Assembly: GCF_001039005.1 (NCBI RefSeq)
Contig: NZ_LDWR01000059.1
Location: 1 to 64,000, forward strand
Direction of reading: 5' to 3'
DNA from: Burkholderia cepacia
Lineage (GTDB): Bacteria > Pseudomonadota > Gammaproteobacteria > Burkholderiales > Burkholderiaceae
Length of the DNA: 64,000 nucleotides
The notes below the pieces were generated by a model, which saw only the letters and a list, made by a program, of their open reading frames with translations, ran no database searches and was not told where the DNA came from. This document shows positions 14,621-22,637 of this stretch, one piece after another (positions within the stretch are counted from its first letter, which is position 1; each line of letters begins with the position of its first letter). Made by a program: the position numbers and the translations under genes.

Positions 14621-17600
14621 ATGAGTGAACTGACATTCAATGAGCGTTTCACCGAGGTCTGGAAACATACGCAACGCGGCCTGGTTTACCCCGCGCCTTT
14701 CGCGATTTTTTCGAGTTTCTGGCTCAAGAATCCGATTACCCGAAGCGAGCTTGCGATGCTGATGCAGGAGGTCCGGCGCGAGATCAACACCGACCCGCGG
14801 CTCGGCAGCAAGAACACTACGTTGGTTGCCGGCGTGTCCTTCGAAAACTGGGCCCTGATTTGCGAGCAGGAGAAGATGCCCCTGCCCAAAGGGATGCGGC
14901 TGCGCTACCCGCAGGACGATCATCCCCTCCGCTCGAAGGTCTTCGACGCGTCCAACGGCAACTTCAAGGATTCGGAGGCAAACCTCTGGTTCCACATCAA
15001 GAGCGACGACGCTAAAGCGTGCGACATCGTGCTGGAATTGACCGAGAACTGGCTGCGCGAAAACACCCGTGATTCGTTTCATCAAAGCGCGGCCAGCAAA
15101 TCAGGCGGCAGCGACAAGCCGAACGGCGGCAGAGTGCTCGGTTGCCGCTTTGCCGAGAACCTGAACAATCCGTCCGATCCGATCTCGCTCGCGAAACATT
15201 CGATTGTCGGCGTGGACGATGTCGAGCACTTCGGCGCGTCGTTCGTTCTGTCGCAGCGATTCCTGATCAACTGGGATCAAATCAACATGATGTCGGAAGA
15301 TCAAATCGAAGATCTGATTGGCAGAAAAACCGACGACACCATCATCCCCGACCGCGATACCCGCTCGCACATCAAGGCGTCGCGCGTGCAGGACGAGTTC
15401 GGCAACACCACGCCGGTGCTGCGCCTGGGCCTGCCTTTCGGCAACGCGCAAACCGGCACGACCTTTCGCAACCCGAAGTCCGTGACCGCCGCCGATGAGG
15501 AAGGCATCTATTTTGCCGGCTTTGCCAAGGAGATCGGCATCCTCGAGGATGTCATGCAAAACCAGATCGGCGCCGTTCATGGTTTCATGAACGACCGTCT
15601 GTTCAATCATCTGCGCTCGGACCTGGGAGGATTCTTCTTCGTTCCCAGCCTGCAGGATCTCGGGCTGCTGGACGACGACGCCTATGCCAATAACTTCGAT
15701 GCGCTGAATCGCGGCACGTGGGACAAATTTCCGGGCGTCGACTGGTCGAGGCTGGATCGCCACTTCACGGTCGCCTCCGAGAACGGGTTGATGTACTACA
15801 ACCATAGCAACTACCTGTTCAACATGGCGACCAAGCTGAATAAACGCAGCGACTATTTCGAGGCGCCGTCGAACCGGATACTGAGCCTGCTCGAGAATGC
15901 TTTCTCGCTGTGGCAAGACAACTGGTACTTCAACCGCAAGCAGGAAGAAATCGAGCACGACATCGCGTATTACATGGCGCAGTTCGACTTGCCCGGCAAG
16001 CCGGCCGACGTCATGCGGGAATCCATCATGTTGCGCAAGGGCTGGGCGATCCGCCTGAGCCTTCACCTGTTCACGTCGCCGGAATATGGTTTCCGCGGCC
16101 GGCGCATCCACTTGAGCGACGGCCGCCTGATCCCGTATTCCGCAGCGAAGGAAGAAGAAGGGACCGTGGTGTACGGCTCCGACACCTTCCGCATCTTCCC
16201 CGAGGAAATCATCGTCGGAGCCATGCCAAACCTGACGCTGGGCGAAGGCCGCTACGTGATGAAATACCTGAGCGAAGCCGAGCGCTTGAACGGGTTCCTT
16301 GCCAACTTGAGCGAAGCCTCCGGCGTCGGCCACGTCATTCCCGATTACCGGAAAGCCCTCGACCTTGGTCTTAGCGGGCTGTTGAACGAGGTCGCGCAAT
16401 ACGAAAGGAAGGCCGCCACCCAGCAGCAGCGGGAGCTCTATCAATCGACGGCATTGGCGCTGCAAGGTATTTCCGAGTACTTCATGAACTATGCCGATCT
16501 GGCCAAGCAGATGGCGCAGGACATGCAGCCGGGCCAAGCGTGGGAGCAGCAGAATCTGACGGCCATCGAACGGCGCATGCGCAAGCTCGCGACGGAAAAA
16601 CCCGGCAGCTTCGTCGAAGCGGTGCAATTCATTTTCACGTTGCACACCTGCCTGCACTTGAACGGCGAGCCGACGGCATTCGGCCGCATGGACCAACTGC
16701 TGCAACCCTATCTCGACCGGGACGCCATCACGCTCGAGGAAGCGCAAGAGATCATCGACGCCTTCTACATCAAGCTCGACGAAAAGATCCAACAGAACCG
16801 CATCTTCATGGAAGACCATCAGCCGTTCGGCAATCTGGCGATGGGCGGCAGCTCCGGACCTTATCCGCAGGGCGCTTCGCTCGGTCAATGGATCCAGCAG
16901 ATCACCGTCGGTGGGACCGTGGCGGACGGCGAGACGGATATGGCGAAGACCAAGCCGGCCTACAACGACGTAACCCGCCTGTTCATCCGCGCATCCGGCC
17001 GCTTGCCGCTCAATGCGCCCTGCCTGTCGCTGCGCACCCGCAAGGACATCCCGGACGAGATCCTGGAAGAAGCCGCGCACGCGATACTATCGGGCGGCGC
17101 GCATCCTATCCTGCTGAACGACGAGACGCTCATCGAGGGCCTGTGGCGCAGCGGCGACGACGTCGGCGGCGAGCCGCTGCAAGGCAACAAGGCGTGGCGG
17201 TCGGCCGTGGAGATGAAATCGGCGCAGAACTATGCGTGCGACGGCTGCTACGAGCCCCAGTTCCCCGGCGAAAACTGGTTCTCGCTAGGCGGCTTTTCCA
17301 CGTTGCAGCCGCTGGAGTGCGCGCTCAATCAAGGCAGGACCTATTCCAGCGCGGGCCAAAGCTATCTGTTCGGCCAAACGGTATCGCTGACCACGAGGCC
17401 CGCCGAGCAGATCGAAAGCTTCGACGCGTTGCTGGCGTTGTATCGGCAGCATTTCGAATGGCTCAACCGCAAGGCGTTCAACGGCCAGTTGATGAGCTAC
17501 GGCAACAATACCCAGTATTGCCCGTCTCCGATCCTGAATGCGTTGATGGACGACTGCCTGGCCAAAGGCCTGGATTTCTACAGCGGTGGGGCCAAGTACA

Positions 17601-18532
17601 ACATCTATGGCCCTTGCTATATTGCGCTCAGCTCCACCATCAACTCCCTGTACGCGATCAAGCGCCTGGTGTTCGACGACGAGACCGCCGTCACCACCTT
17701 GCCCGAGTTGCTGGAATGCCTGTGCTGCGATTGGGGCTACAAGATGACGGAGCCCTTCATCAGCAAGCTCGCAGGGGAAAGCCGGATCACGGCGCGCGCC
17801 GACCGTTTCAAGCGCTTGCGCGAAGTGGCGTTGTCACTGCCCCGCTACGGCCGCGGCCATGCGGAAATCGACGCCTTCGGCAATACCATCGTCGAGCTGG
17901 TGGCGCAGATTTCGATCGAGACGTTTACCCAGCCTTGGCCGCAGCTGCGCGACACCCTGCAGAGCTTCGCGAGCAAATACGGGACGGCCGATCATCCGTT
18001 CGGAATTCAGATTCAGCCCGGCGTCGGCACATTTGAAAACCATGTGGAGATGGGAGCCTGGAACGGCGCCAGCGCGGACGGCAGACGAACGGGCACGACG
18101 GTCGCCTCCGACATGAGCGCGGCGCCGAGTCCGGCGGATTTGCCGGTCGAGCATCAGTACGCCGGCTTCGCCGAAGCATTGGCAGGCTTTGAAGGGAGCG
18201 GCTCGAGCCTGATGTCCGATGGCGCACCGAGCGACTTCAATATCGCCGAGGATTTCCCGGCCGAGAAATTGAAGCAAGTTCTGCGTCAATTTGCGCAAGG
18301 AAAGGGATCCAACATTTTGACCGTGACCGTGGCGAACCCGGACACCTTCGCCGATGCAATCGGCTCGCCTGAGAAATACGATTTGCTTCGCGTTCGCACC
18401 GGCGGCTGGACGAACTTCTTCACATCGGTGTTTCCGGTGATACAGGAGCAACATCGGCGGCGTCCCGTTTCCTTGCCGGAGGAGGTGAAAGCGGATCCGG
18501 GCAGGCAATGTCCGTTTCATGTGGGGCGATAG
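14621..18532 (+). CDS. DyP-type peroxidase fused to a glycyl radical enzyme
   Basis: A 1303-residue two-domain protein. Residues about 20-350 form a DyP-type heme peroxidase: RSHIKASR with proximal His250, VLRLGLPFG with distal Arg268, IYFAGFAKEIG and GGFFFVPSL. The usual GxxDG catalytic Asp is missing (GCRFAENLNNP at 174-184). Residues about 400-1175 are a pyruvate formate-lyase-like barrel with the cysteine loop DGCYEP (Cys876, Glu878), and about 1180-1290 are the glycyl radical domain with VRTGGWTNFF (radical Gly1262). Both domains are full length. RBS AGGAAA precedes the ATG; a hairpin follows the stop. No radical-SAM activase is nearby. The substrate is unknown. I know of no characterised protein of this design. 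Confidence 0.85.
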   Translation: MSELTFNERFTEVWKHTQRGLVYPAPFAIFSSFWLKNPITRSELAMLMQEVRREINTDPRLGSKNTTLVAGVSFENWALICEQEKMPLPKGMRLRYPQDDHPLRSKVFDASNGNFKDSEANLWFHIKSDDAKACDIVLELTENWLRENTRDSFHQSAASKSGGSDKPNGGRVLGCRFAENLNNPSDPISLAKHSIVGVDDVEHFGASFVLSQRFLINWDQINMMSEDQIEDLIGRKTDDTIIPDRDTRSHIKASRVQDEFGNTTPVLRLGLPFGNAQTGTTFRNPKSVTAADEEGIYFAGFAKEIGILEDVMQNQIGAVHGFMNDRLFNHLRSDLGGFFFVPSLQDLGLLDDDAYANNFDALNRGTWDKFPGVDWSRLDRHFTVASENGLMYYNHSNYLFNMATKLNKRSDYFEAPSNRILSLLENAFSLWQDNWYFNRKQEEIEHDIAYYMAQFDLPGKPADVMRESIMLRKGWAIRLSLHLFTSPEYGFRGRRIHLSDGRLIPYSAAKEEEGTVVYGSDTFRIFPEEIIVGAMPNLTLGEGRYVMKYLSEAERLNGFLANLSEASGVGHVIPDYRKALDLGLSGLLNEVAQYERKAATQQQRELYQSTALALQGISEYFMNYADLAKQMAQDMQPGQAWEQQNLTAIERRMRKLATEKPGSFVEAVQFIFTLHTCLHLNGEPTAFGRMDQLLQPYLDRDAITLEEAQEIIDAFYIKLDEKIQQNRIFMEDHQPFGNLAMGGSSGPYPQGASLGQWIQQITVGGTVADGETDMAKTKPAYNDVTRLFIRASGRLPLNAPCLSLRTRKDIPDEILEEAAHAILSGGAHPILLNDETLIEGLWRSGDDVGGEPLQGNKAWRSAVEMKSAQNYACDGCYEPQFPGENWFSLGGFSTLQPLECALNQGRTYSSAGQSYLFGQTVSLTTRPAEQIESFDALLALYRQHFEWLNRKAFNGQLMSYGNNTQYCPSPILNALMDDCLAKGLDFYSGGAKYNIYGPCYIALSSTINSLYAIKRLVFDDETAVTTLPELLECLCCDWGYKMTEPFISKLAGESRITARADRFKRLREVALSLPRYGRGHAEIDAFGNTIVELVAQISIETFTQPWPQLRDTLQSFASKYGTADHPFGIQIQPGVGTFENHVEMGAWNGASADGRRTGTTVASDMSAAPSPADLPVEHQYAGFAEALAGFEGSGSSLMSDGAPSDFNIAEDFPAEKLKQVLRQFAQGKGSNILTVTVANPDTFADAIGSPEKYDLLRVRTGGWTNFFTSVFPVIQEQHRRRPVSLPEEVKADPGRQCPFHVGR

Positions 18533-18548
18533 GTAGCTCGACGAAGCG

Positions 18549-18581
18549 CATCCCATGCAGAAGACCCATCTGCATGGGATG
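18549..18581 (+). terminator. Hairpin terminator after the glycyl radical gene
   Basis: The arms CATCCCATGCAGA (18549-18561) and TCTGCATGGGATG (18569-18581) form a perfect 13-bp stem with a 7-nt loop, 16 nt after the stop. A short ATTT follows, so termination is plausible though the T-run is poor. Confidence 0.65.
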
Positions 18582-18714
18582 ATTTGTGTACCAACGGATG
18601 TTCGTGGCGGTCGGCGGTAGCCGCGGCTCGTGCCAGGTAATCGGATGGAGCCGTCCTGGTCATCTCAGTCGTTCCACATGGCGAGAGGCGGATCGACGTC
18701 GATCTTGGCCTGGT

Positions 18715-19285
18715 CTCCAATCCTGAAATTGCTCTACGAGTTCGGCGTCGTGTTGCCTCAAGGCCGTCGTGCATCGATCGACGCCGCCAAAGCCGCGCTG
18801 GCGTCACTGGCCGACGAGTTGCTAGACAGCCTGCAGGATCAGCTTTCGCGACTCCGTGCGCTCGATGAGCAGATTGCTCGGATCGAGCAACGCATTCTCA
18901 ATTGGCGGCGCAATGACGATGCATGCCTGCGCATCTCGGAGATTCCAGGCGTGGGCGTGCTCACGGCAACTGCCGCGGTTTCGGTCATTGGACAGGCAAG
19001 AATGTTTCGCTCGCGGCGGGAGTTTGCCGCCTATCTCGGTCTCGTGCCACGGCAGAACGGCTCGGGAGGTAAGATCAAGCTCGGTGGGATCAGCAAACGC
19101 GGTGACGTTTATCTGCGGACGTTGCTGATCCACGGCGCGCGATCGGTCATCTCGAGCTCAAAGCACTTGCCGGAGCGTTTGCGTCAGATGCTGTCTCGAC
19201 GACCAACTAACGTTGTGGCTGTTGCACTCGCAAACAAGATGGCGCGAACAATCTGGGCGCTGCTGGCATATGCTCGTCGTTCAAA
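18715..19285 (+). pseudogene. IS110-family transposase remnant
   Basis: The frame has the C-terminal Transposase_20 part of IS110 elements: ISEIPGVGVLTATAAVSVIG, FRSRREFAAYLGLVPRQNGS, ISKRGDVYLRTLLIHGARS and ANKMARTIWALL. The N-terminal DEDD domain is missing; homology begins near LLYEFGVVLPQGR, and the C-terminus runs into tnsB sequence near 19285. It sits on top of the missing 3' part of tnsB, so its insertion or a deletion it caused removed the rest. Confidence 0.8.
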
Positions 19286-19644
19286 TCCCTCGCTACCCGC
19301 GCGAGCACTTCTTCGATATGGCGCCGACCGACACATCGATTCGCGAGCACCTCTCTGATGTAGGAAAGTCGCGTCGTCCCCATTCGTACGTCATCGTCCT
19401 TGAAGGTCGAAGCATCTCGACGTCGAACCGTGATCGGCTGAGCACCCACTTCTGCAATGCTGTCGCGGTCAACTTGCCAGACGCCTGACTCGTGGCGCCC
19501 CCAGAGTTCAATTTCGTCGACACGCAGAATGTCCGCCACTTGAGACTCCAGCTGGATCCGACCGTCGGGCAAGCGATTCAGAACGCGCCACTTGATATCC
19601 CCTTCGACGAACGTCACCCCCGTTTTAAGCAAAAATCGGCGCAT
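19286..19644 (-). pseudogene. tnsB-like transposase gene, 5' remnant
   Basis: The minus-strand frame from the ATG at 19644 (GGAG upstream, 20-bp overlap with tnsA) gives MRRFLLKTGVTFVEGD, WRVLNRLPDGRIQLESQVAD and ELWGRHESGVW, which fits the N-terminal region of TnsB-type transposases. About 120 residues remain; the DDE catalytic core is lost at the IS110 junction. The call rests mainly on overlap with tnsA. Confidence 0.55.
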
Positions 19645-20260
19645 GTTGGATCTCCGATTGTCCAACGAGAATTTCCGAATCTCGCGTAAACGGCTGATCG
19701 ACATCGATCCCCGCCGCGCTGTTTGCTATCCACATCAGGGCCCGTTCTTCAGTACGAGCAAGATGGACAAGTGATCGCACTGTGCCGGGTTGCACGTGCG
19801 CGACTCTTTCGCGTGTATCTAACACGTCGGCGTCAGTCATCCTGCCCCGCCACGGACGCAACAATTTAAGCGTGTCGTGGCGTGGCCATGCGTGGGTAAT
19901 GGATTCGTCCCATATGGACAGGGGACATCCAAGGTTGGCTAAAGTGGATCTTGCACGGGCCAGGCGATCGGCAACCGACGGGCGCCGAAGTTCTCTACGT
20001 GGCTTGATCTCGACATACTGAATTTCGTCATCGCGTAGGATGACTTCATAATCTGGCGTGTACCCGAAGGCGTCGCCATCGCCGCAGATTTCGAATTGCT
20101 TGTCTTGGCAGCTTCGGTAGCGCGTTACTTGTGGAGAGAACTCAAGTAGCAAACATGCGGCCTGTTCACCGAGTGAGTGCCAAGGCACCTGACACTGGTT
20201 TTTGACGGAAGGAAAGAAACCCCGGAAGTTTGTACCCGACCGCGAAAATTTCGAAGGCAT
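19625..20260 (-). CDS. tnsA: TnsA-like transposon endonuclease
   Basis: A 211-residue restriction-enzyme-like nuclease that in Tn7-type transposition cuts the 5' strands at the element ends together with TnsB. The segments GFFPSVKNQ, LLLEFSPQVTRYRS, YTPDYEV (D70) and VEIKPRREL (E84-x-K86) make the PD-(D/E)xK active site. The start at 20260 has AGGAG eight bases upstream; an upstream ATG at 20290 is less well placed. It overlaps the tnsB remnant by 20 bp. The gene looks intact although its partner is not. Confidence 0.8.
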   Translation of the reverse strand: MPSKFSRSGTNFRGFFPSVKNQCQVPWHSLGEQAACLLLEFSPQVTRYRSCQDKQFEICGDGDAFGYTPDYEVILRDDEIQYVEIKPRRELRRPSVADRLARARSTLANLGCPLSIWDESITHAWPRHDTLKLLRPWRGRMTDADVLDTRERVAHVQPGTVRSLVHLARTEERALMWIANSAAGIDVDQPFTRDSEILVGQSEIQHAPIFA

Positions 20261-20369
20261 GAATACGTCTCCTGTGTCCGGCAAGGACACCTGGGAAGGG
20301 CGCTTGGTTTGTATGGACGAGCGCCGACAGCGTGAACAAAAAGTTCACGAACCGAGGAGACGAACAGGA

Positions 20370-20397
20370 TTGACTCGACCGGGGAAGTAGCTATACT
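20370..20397 (+). promoter_or_regulatory. Sigma-70-like promoter of a candidate small RNA
   Basis: TTGACT (20370-20375) and TATACT (20392-20397) with a 16-bp spacer form a strong consensus-like promoter pointing right, away from tnsA. No open reading frame follows before the terminator ending at 20475. Confidence 0.55.
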
Positions 20398-20403
20398 GAG
20401 GTT

Positions 20404-20475
20404 GTCGAGACCGTAGTACAGCCGCGTTCCGCGCGGACGAGGAAGCCAGTCCATCTCTGATGTGATTGGCTTTTT
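20404..20475 (+). ncRNA. Candidate ~72-nt small RNA inside the Tn7-like element
   Basis: A transcript starting about 7 nt after the TATACT box would end at an intrinsic terminator, giving about 72 nt without a start codon or ribosome binding site. It includes a small GC stem around CCGCGTTCCGCGCGG. It lies between tnsA and the HTH gene, on the opposite strand to both. I match it to no known RNA family. It could be antisense or regulatory for the transposon. Confidence 0.5.
20444..20475 (+). terminator. Intrinsic terminator of the candidate small RNA
   Basis: AGCCAGTCCATC (20444-20455) pairs with the segment 20459-20471 around a TCT loop, giving 12 pairs with one bulged T and one G-U, followed by TTTTT at 20471-20475. 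This is a textbook Rho-independent form and one of the few with a T-run in the window. Confidence 0.7.
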
Positions 20476-20648
20476 CACTTTATGGCATTAGCGCCTCCTG
20501 TTTCGTAAGCGGGTTCGACCAAGGTATGAAGCATGTACGGCTTCTGCCGGAATGTAAGACTCGCCCATGTTCCACGTGGCCGAGAATGTTTTTGTGCCGT
20601 TGGCTAACTCAGCCAATCGTCAGCGCGCGCGTCAGTATCGATTCTGTG

Positions 20649-20951
20649 TCACGCATCCAATCCATGCATTGGCACTCCGCGCTGTGCATCTACGATCGTG
20701 GCTAACCAATGCGCCACGTCCTTGGAATATGCATGCACCCCTCGCCGATGTTGCAATCGCACTGCCGGCACCGGCAAGGTATTGCGATGTGCGGCTTGTC
20801 GGAAGGCGTCAACGGACTCGTAGCCGAGTTCTCGCCACAGTGCATTCGGCGGAATCAGCTCGCCATACAACTCCTGTAGACGCGAGAGCTGCGCACGGCC
20901 TGAGAAATCAATAGGAAAAACGGAAGACGTAGCGGAAGGACATGAAGTCAT
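20649..20951 (-). CDS. Small helix-turn-helix protein, PrtN/excisionase-like
   Basis: A 100-residue protein whose central part, LQELYGELIPPNALWREL followed by LPVPAVRLQHRRGVHAYSKD and VAHWLATIVD, resembles pyocin-activator PrtN or excisionase-type winged helices that bend DNA. It lies just inside the right end of the Tn7-like element, upstream of tnsA on the same strand. A regulator of transposon genes or a DNA-bending accessory factor is plausible. The start is uncertain, as the ribosome binding site is poor. Confidence 0.5.
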   Translation of the reverse strand: MTSCPSATSSVFPIDFSGRAQLSRLQELYGELIPPNALWRELGYESVDAFRQAAHRNTLPVPAVRLQHRRGVHAYSKDVAHWLATIVDAQRGVPMHGLDA

Positions 20952-21444
20952 GCTGATACGCGACCGGAAGCGCGCCTCTCATTAACGAGTTCACGGGGTA
21001 CATTTCCCGCCCTGGTTGGGCAAGAGCTCGTCTGAGGGTCCGCCACATCGCTGACGCGATGCGTATCCTCCGGCAGGTGATCCTGAGCAAAGGATCTATA
21101 AAGCGCGTAGGCACTGCCCGAGATGACCGGGCATTGCAATCGATCTATTTGATTTGTCATGACTGCGCAAGTGGCAATACTCGACGACACTCCGTCTCGG
21201 ATCGCGCGCTCACAGCTCGACAGCTTATGCGCTCGTCGGTGTCACACCATCCTCAGACACCCTTGATAGTGAGCAATCACTTATCTAAATGCAAGCATAC
21301 AACTCAAGCATCTTCCGCATTGAAAATTTCACACAATCATTGAAATTGAAATATTTTTTCCATGACAGATGAAATACCTTGACAATGAATCAAGATTGGT
21401 CGAAAGGGCAATCAATTATTCAGAGACAACATATTGAGAAGTCG
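20952..21444. other. AT-rich right interior of the Tn7-like element
   Basis: About 490 bp up to the right end, AT-rich for this genome and without a supported gene. A repeated GAGACAAC at 21423-21430 and 21459-21466, and a weaker TCTCAATATGTTGTC on the minus strand, may be further transposase-binding sites. Confidence 0.4.
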
Positions 21445-21467
21445 GACATCTTTTCTGCGAGACAACA
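21445..21467 (-). repeat. Right terminal inverted repeat of the Tn7-like element
   Basis: Read on the minus strand it begins TGTTGTCTCGCAGAAAAG and continues ATGTC, matching the left end at 19 of 23 positions. The flanking five bases (GACAG) do not repeat those at the left end. Confidence 0.68.
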
Positions 21468-21532
21468 GACAGGTCATTCGAGAACCGACAACAACCCACC
21501 TCCTCCCCGTACCGGCAATCGTCAAACCAACT

Positions 21533-21542
21533 GTACCGGTAC
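21533..21542. promoter_or_regulatory. GTACCGGTAC palindrome before the LysE-type gene
   Basis: The 10-bp palindrome is followed by a TGTACCG half-copy, 64 bp before the exporter start. Direct and inverted half-sites like these are often bound by GntR- or LysR-type regulators. No regulator gene is adjacent after the transposon insertion. Confidence 0.35.
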
Positions 21543-21605
21543 TGTACCGTCAACCGTCGCTAAACTGATCTCCATCCCAGTCTCGAACCGAATGGAGAAT
21601 CCGCG

Positions 21606-22223
21606 ATGGAATTCCTCACCCTGAGCGCGCTGCCCGCCGGCATGCTGTTCGCGCTCGTCACGTCGATCACGCCCGGCCCCAATAACACGATGCTGCTCGC
21701 ATCCGGCGTGAATTTCGGTTTCCGCCGCACGATGCCGCACCTGTTCGGCATCAGCATCGGCGTCGCGATCCTGATGCTCAGCGTCGGCTTCGGCCTCGGC
21801 GAAGCGTTCAAGCGCATGCCGGTGCTGTACACGATCCTCGAAGCCGCGAGCGTCGCTTACCTGCTGTACCTCGCGTGGCGCATCGGCACGTCGGGCGAAG
21901 TGAAGGCGCACGGCGCCAAGCCGCGGCCGATGACGTTCATCGAGGCCGCCGCGTTCCAGTGGGTCAACCCGAAAGCCTGGATGATGGTGCTGACCGCCGC
22001 GACGACGGTCCGCCTGTCCGCCGACTACGGGATGAACGCCGCGTGGATGGCCGTCGTGTTCATCCTGATCGGCTTTCCGTGCATCTGCCTGTGGGCCGCG
22101 TTCGGCCTCGGCCTGCGGCGCTTCCTGTCGAACCGCCGCGCATTGCGCACCTTCAACGTGACGATGGCCGTGCTGCTGATCCTGTCGCTGTATCCGCTCG
22201 TCGTGCACCTGCTGCCGCAGTGA
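21606..22223 (+). CDS. LysE/RhtB-family amino acid exporter
   Basis: A 205-residue inner-membrane exporter of the LysE superfamily. It has the signature SITPGPNNTML near residues 20-30, six hydrophobic helices and the internal FQWVNPKAWMM motif. It should export an amino acid or homoserine-type compound by proton antiport; the substrate cannot be told from sequence. GGAGA precedes the ATG. It lies just outside the right end of the transposon. Confidence 0.88.
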   Translation: MEFLTLSALPAGMLFALVTSITPGPNNTMLLASGVNFGFRRTMPHLFGISIGVAILMLSVGFGLGEAFKRMPVLYTILEAASVAYLLYLAWRIGTSGEVKAHGAKPRPMTFIEAAAFQWVNPKAWMMVLTAATTVRLSADYGMNAAWMAVVFILIGFPCICLWAAFGLGLRRFLSNRRALRTFNVTMAVLLILSLYPLVVHLLPQ

Positions 22224-22331
22224 GCGCTCACAGCGCGCCCGTTGAGGTTCACGCGATGCAGGCGTACCCTTTTGGTACGGGCGCGCGCAGCCGCTTCGCC
22301 GGTTCCGCCGCTGCTTCCGGGAGAAACGCCG

Positions 22332-22580
22332 ATGAAGCCATTGCTGAGGACGGGCGAACACATCGAGGGGATGCACTGGGTCGCCGAGTATCACCCGCTC
22401 ACGCACGACATCCGCGTGCTGCGCGACAACATCGAAGTCGGCACTTACTGCGCGCCGCCCACGCTGTTCGGTGAAGAGGAGGAGATGGGCGCCGCGAACC
22501 TCGCCGATCATCGCGGCCGGGAGGCCGCGCTGCGCGCGTATCTGCGCAACTTCGTCAAGGAACACGACGCGGAAGAATAA
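22332..22580 (+). CDS. Small conserved hypothetical protein
   Basis: An 82-residue acidic protein with GGGAG before its ATG. It contains HWVAEYHPLTHDIRVLRDN, a hydrophobic strand pair, an acidic FGEEEEMGAANL stretch and a C-terminal helix (AALRAYLRNFVKEHD). The function is unknown. It faces pcaK across a shared hairpin terminator. Confidence 0.6.
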   Translation: MKPLLRTGEHIEGMHWVAEYHPLTHDIRVLRDNIEVGTYCAPPTLFGEEEEMGAANLADHRGREAALRAYLRNFVKEHDAEE

Positions 22581-22602
22581 CGGCGCGAAGGACGCCGCTC
22601 AC

Positions 22603-22631
22603 CGCGGGCCGGCGCATCGCACCGGCCCGCG
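22603..22631. terminator. Bidirectional hairpin between convergent genes
   Basis: CGCGGGCCGG and CCGGCCCGCG form a perfect 10-bp stem with a 9-nt loop between the plus-strand small gene and the minus-strand pcaK, so it can end both transcripts. Confidence 0.65.
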
Positions 22632-22637
22632 CGTCGC

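Larger units (their letters stand above)
11788..21467. mobile_element. Degenerate Tn7-like transposon with stranded cargo
   Basis: The left end starts TGTGGGCTCTCAGAAAAG and the right end closes CTTTTCTGCGAGACAACA; as inverted ends they match at 19 of 23 positions and carry the 5'-TGT...ACA-3' termini of Tn7 relatives. Extra copies of the end repeat follow inside the left end, like TnsB binding sites. A tnsA gene near the right end points inward as in Tn7, and a 5' part of tnsB follows. tnsC and targeting genes are gone. The interior is AT-richer than its surroundings and holds an HNH nuclease, IS remnants and the peroxidase/glycyl radical gene. No 5-bp target duplication is visible (GCGGA versus GACAG), so one end may have been rearranged. 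Confidence 0.7.

Noticed and set aside
15101..17080. A 659-codon open frame opposite the glycyl radical gene
   Set aside because: It lies wholly antisense to a gene with clear catalytic motifs and its product is Arg/Val/Leu/Gln-rich with no recognisable domain; a by-product of high GC.
20908..21190. Short frames near the right end of the transposon
   Set aside because: Mutually overlapping, lacking ribosome binding sites and in AT-rich end sequence; better explained as non-coding.
11783..21472. Search for a 5-bp target duplication around the Tn7-like element
   Set aside because: GCGGA on the left and GACAG on the right do not match, so no duplication is claimed; the element call rests on the ends and tns genes.
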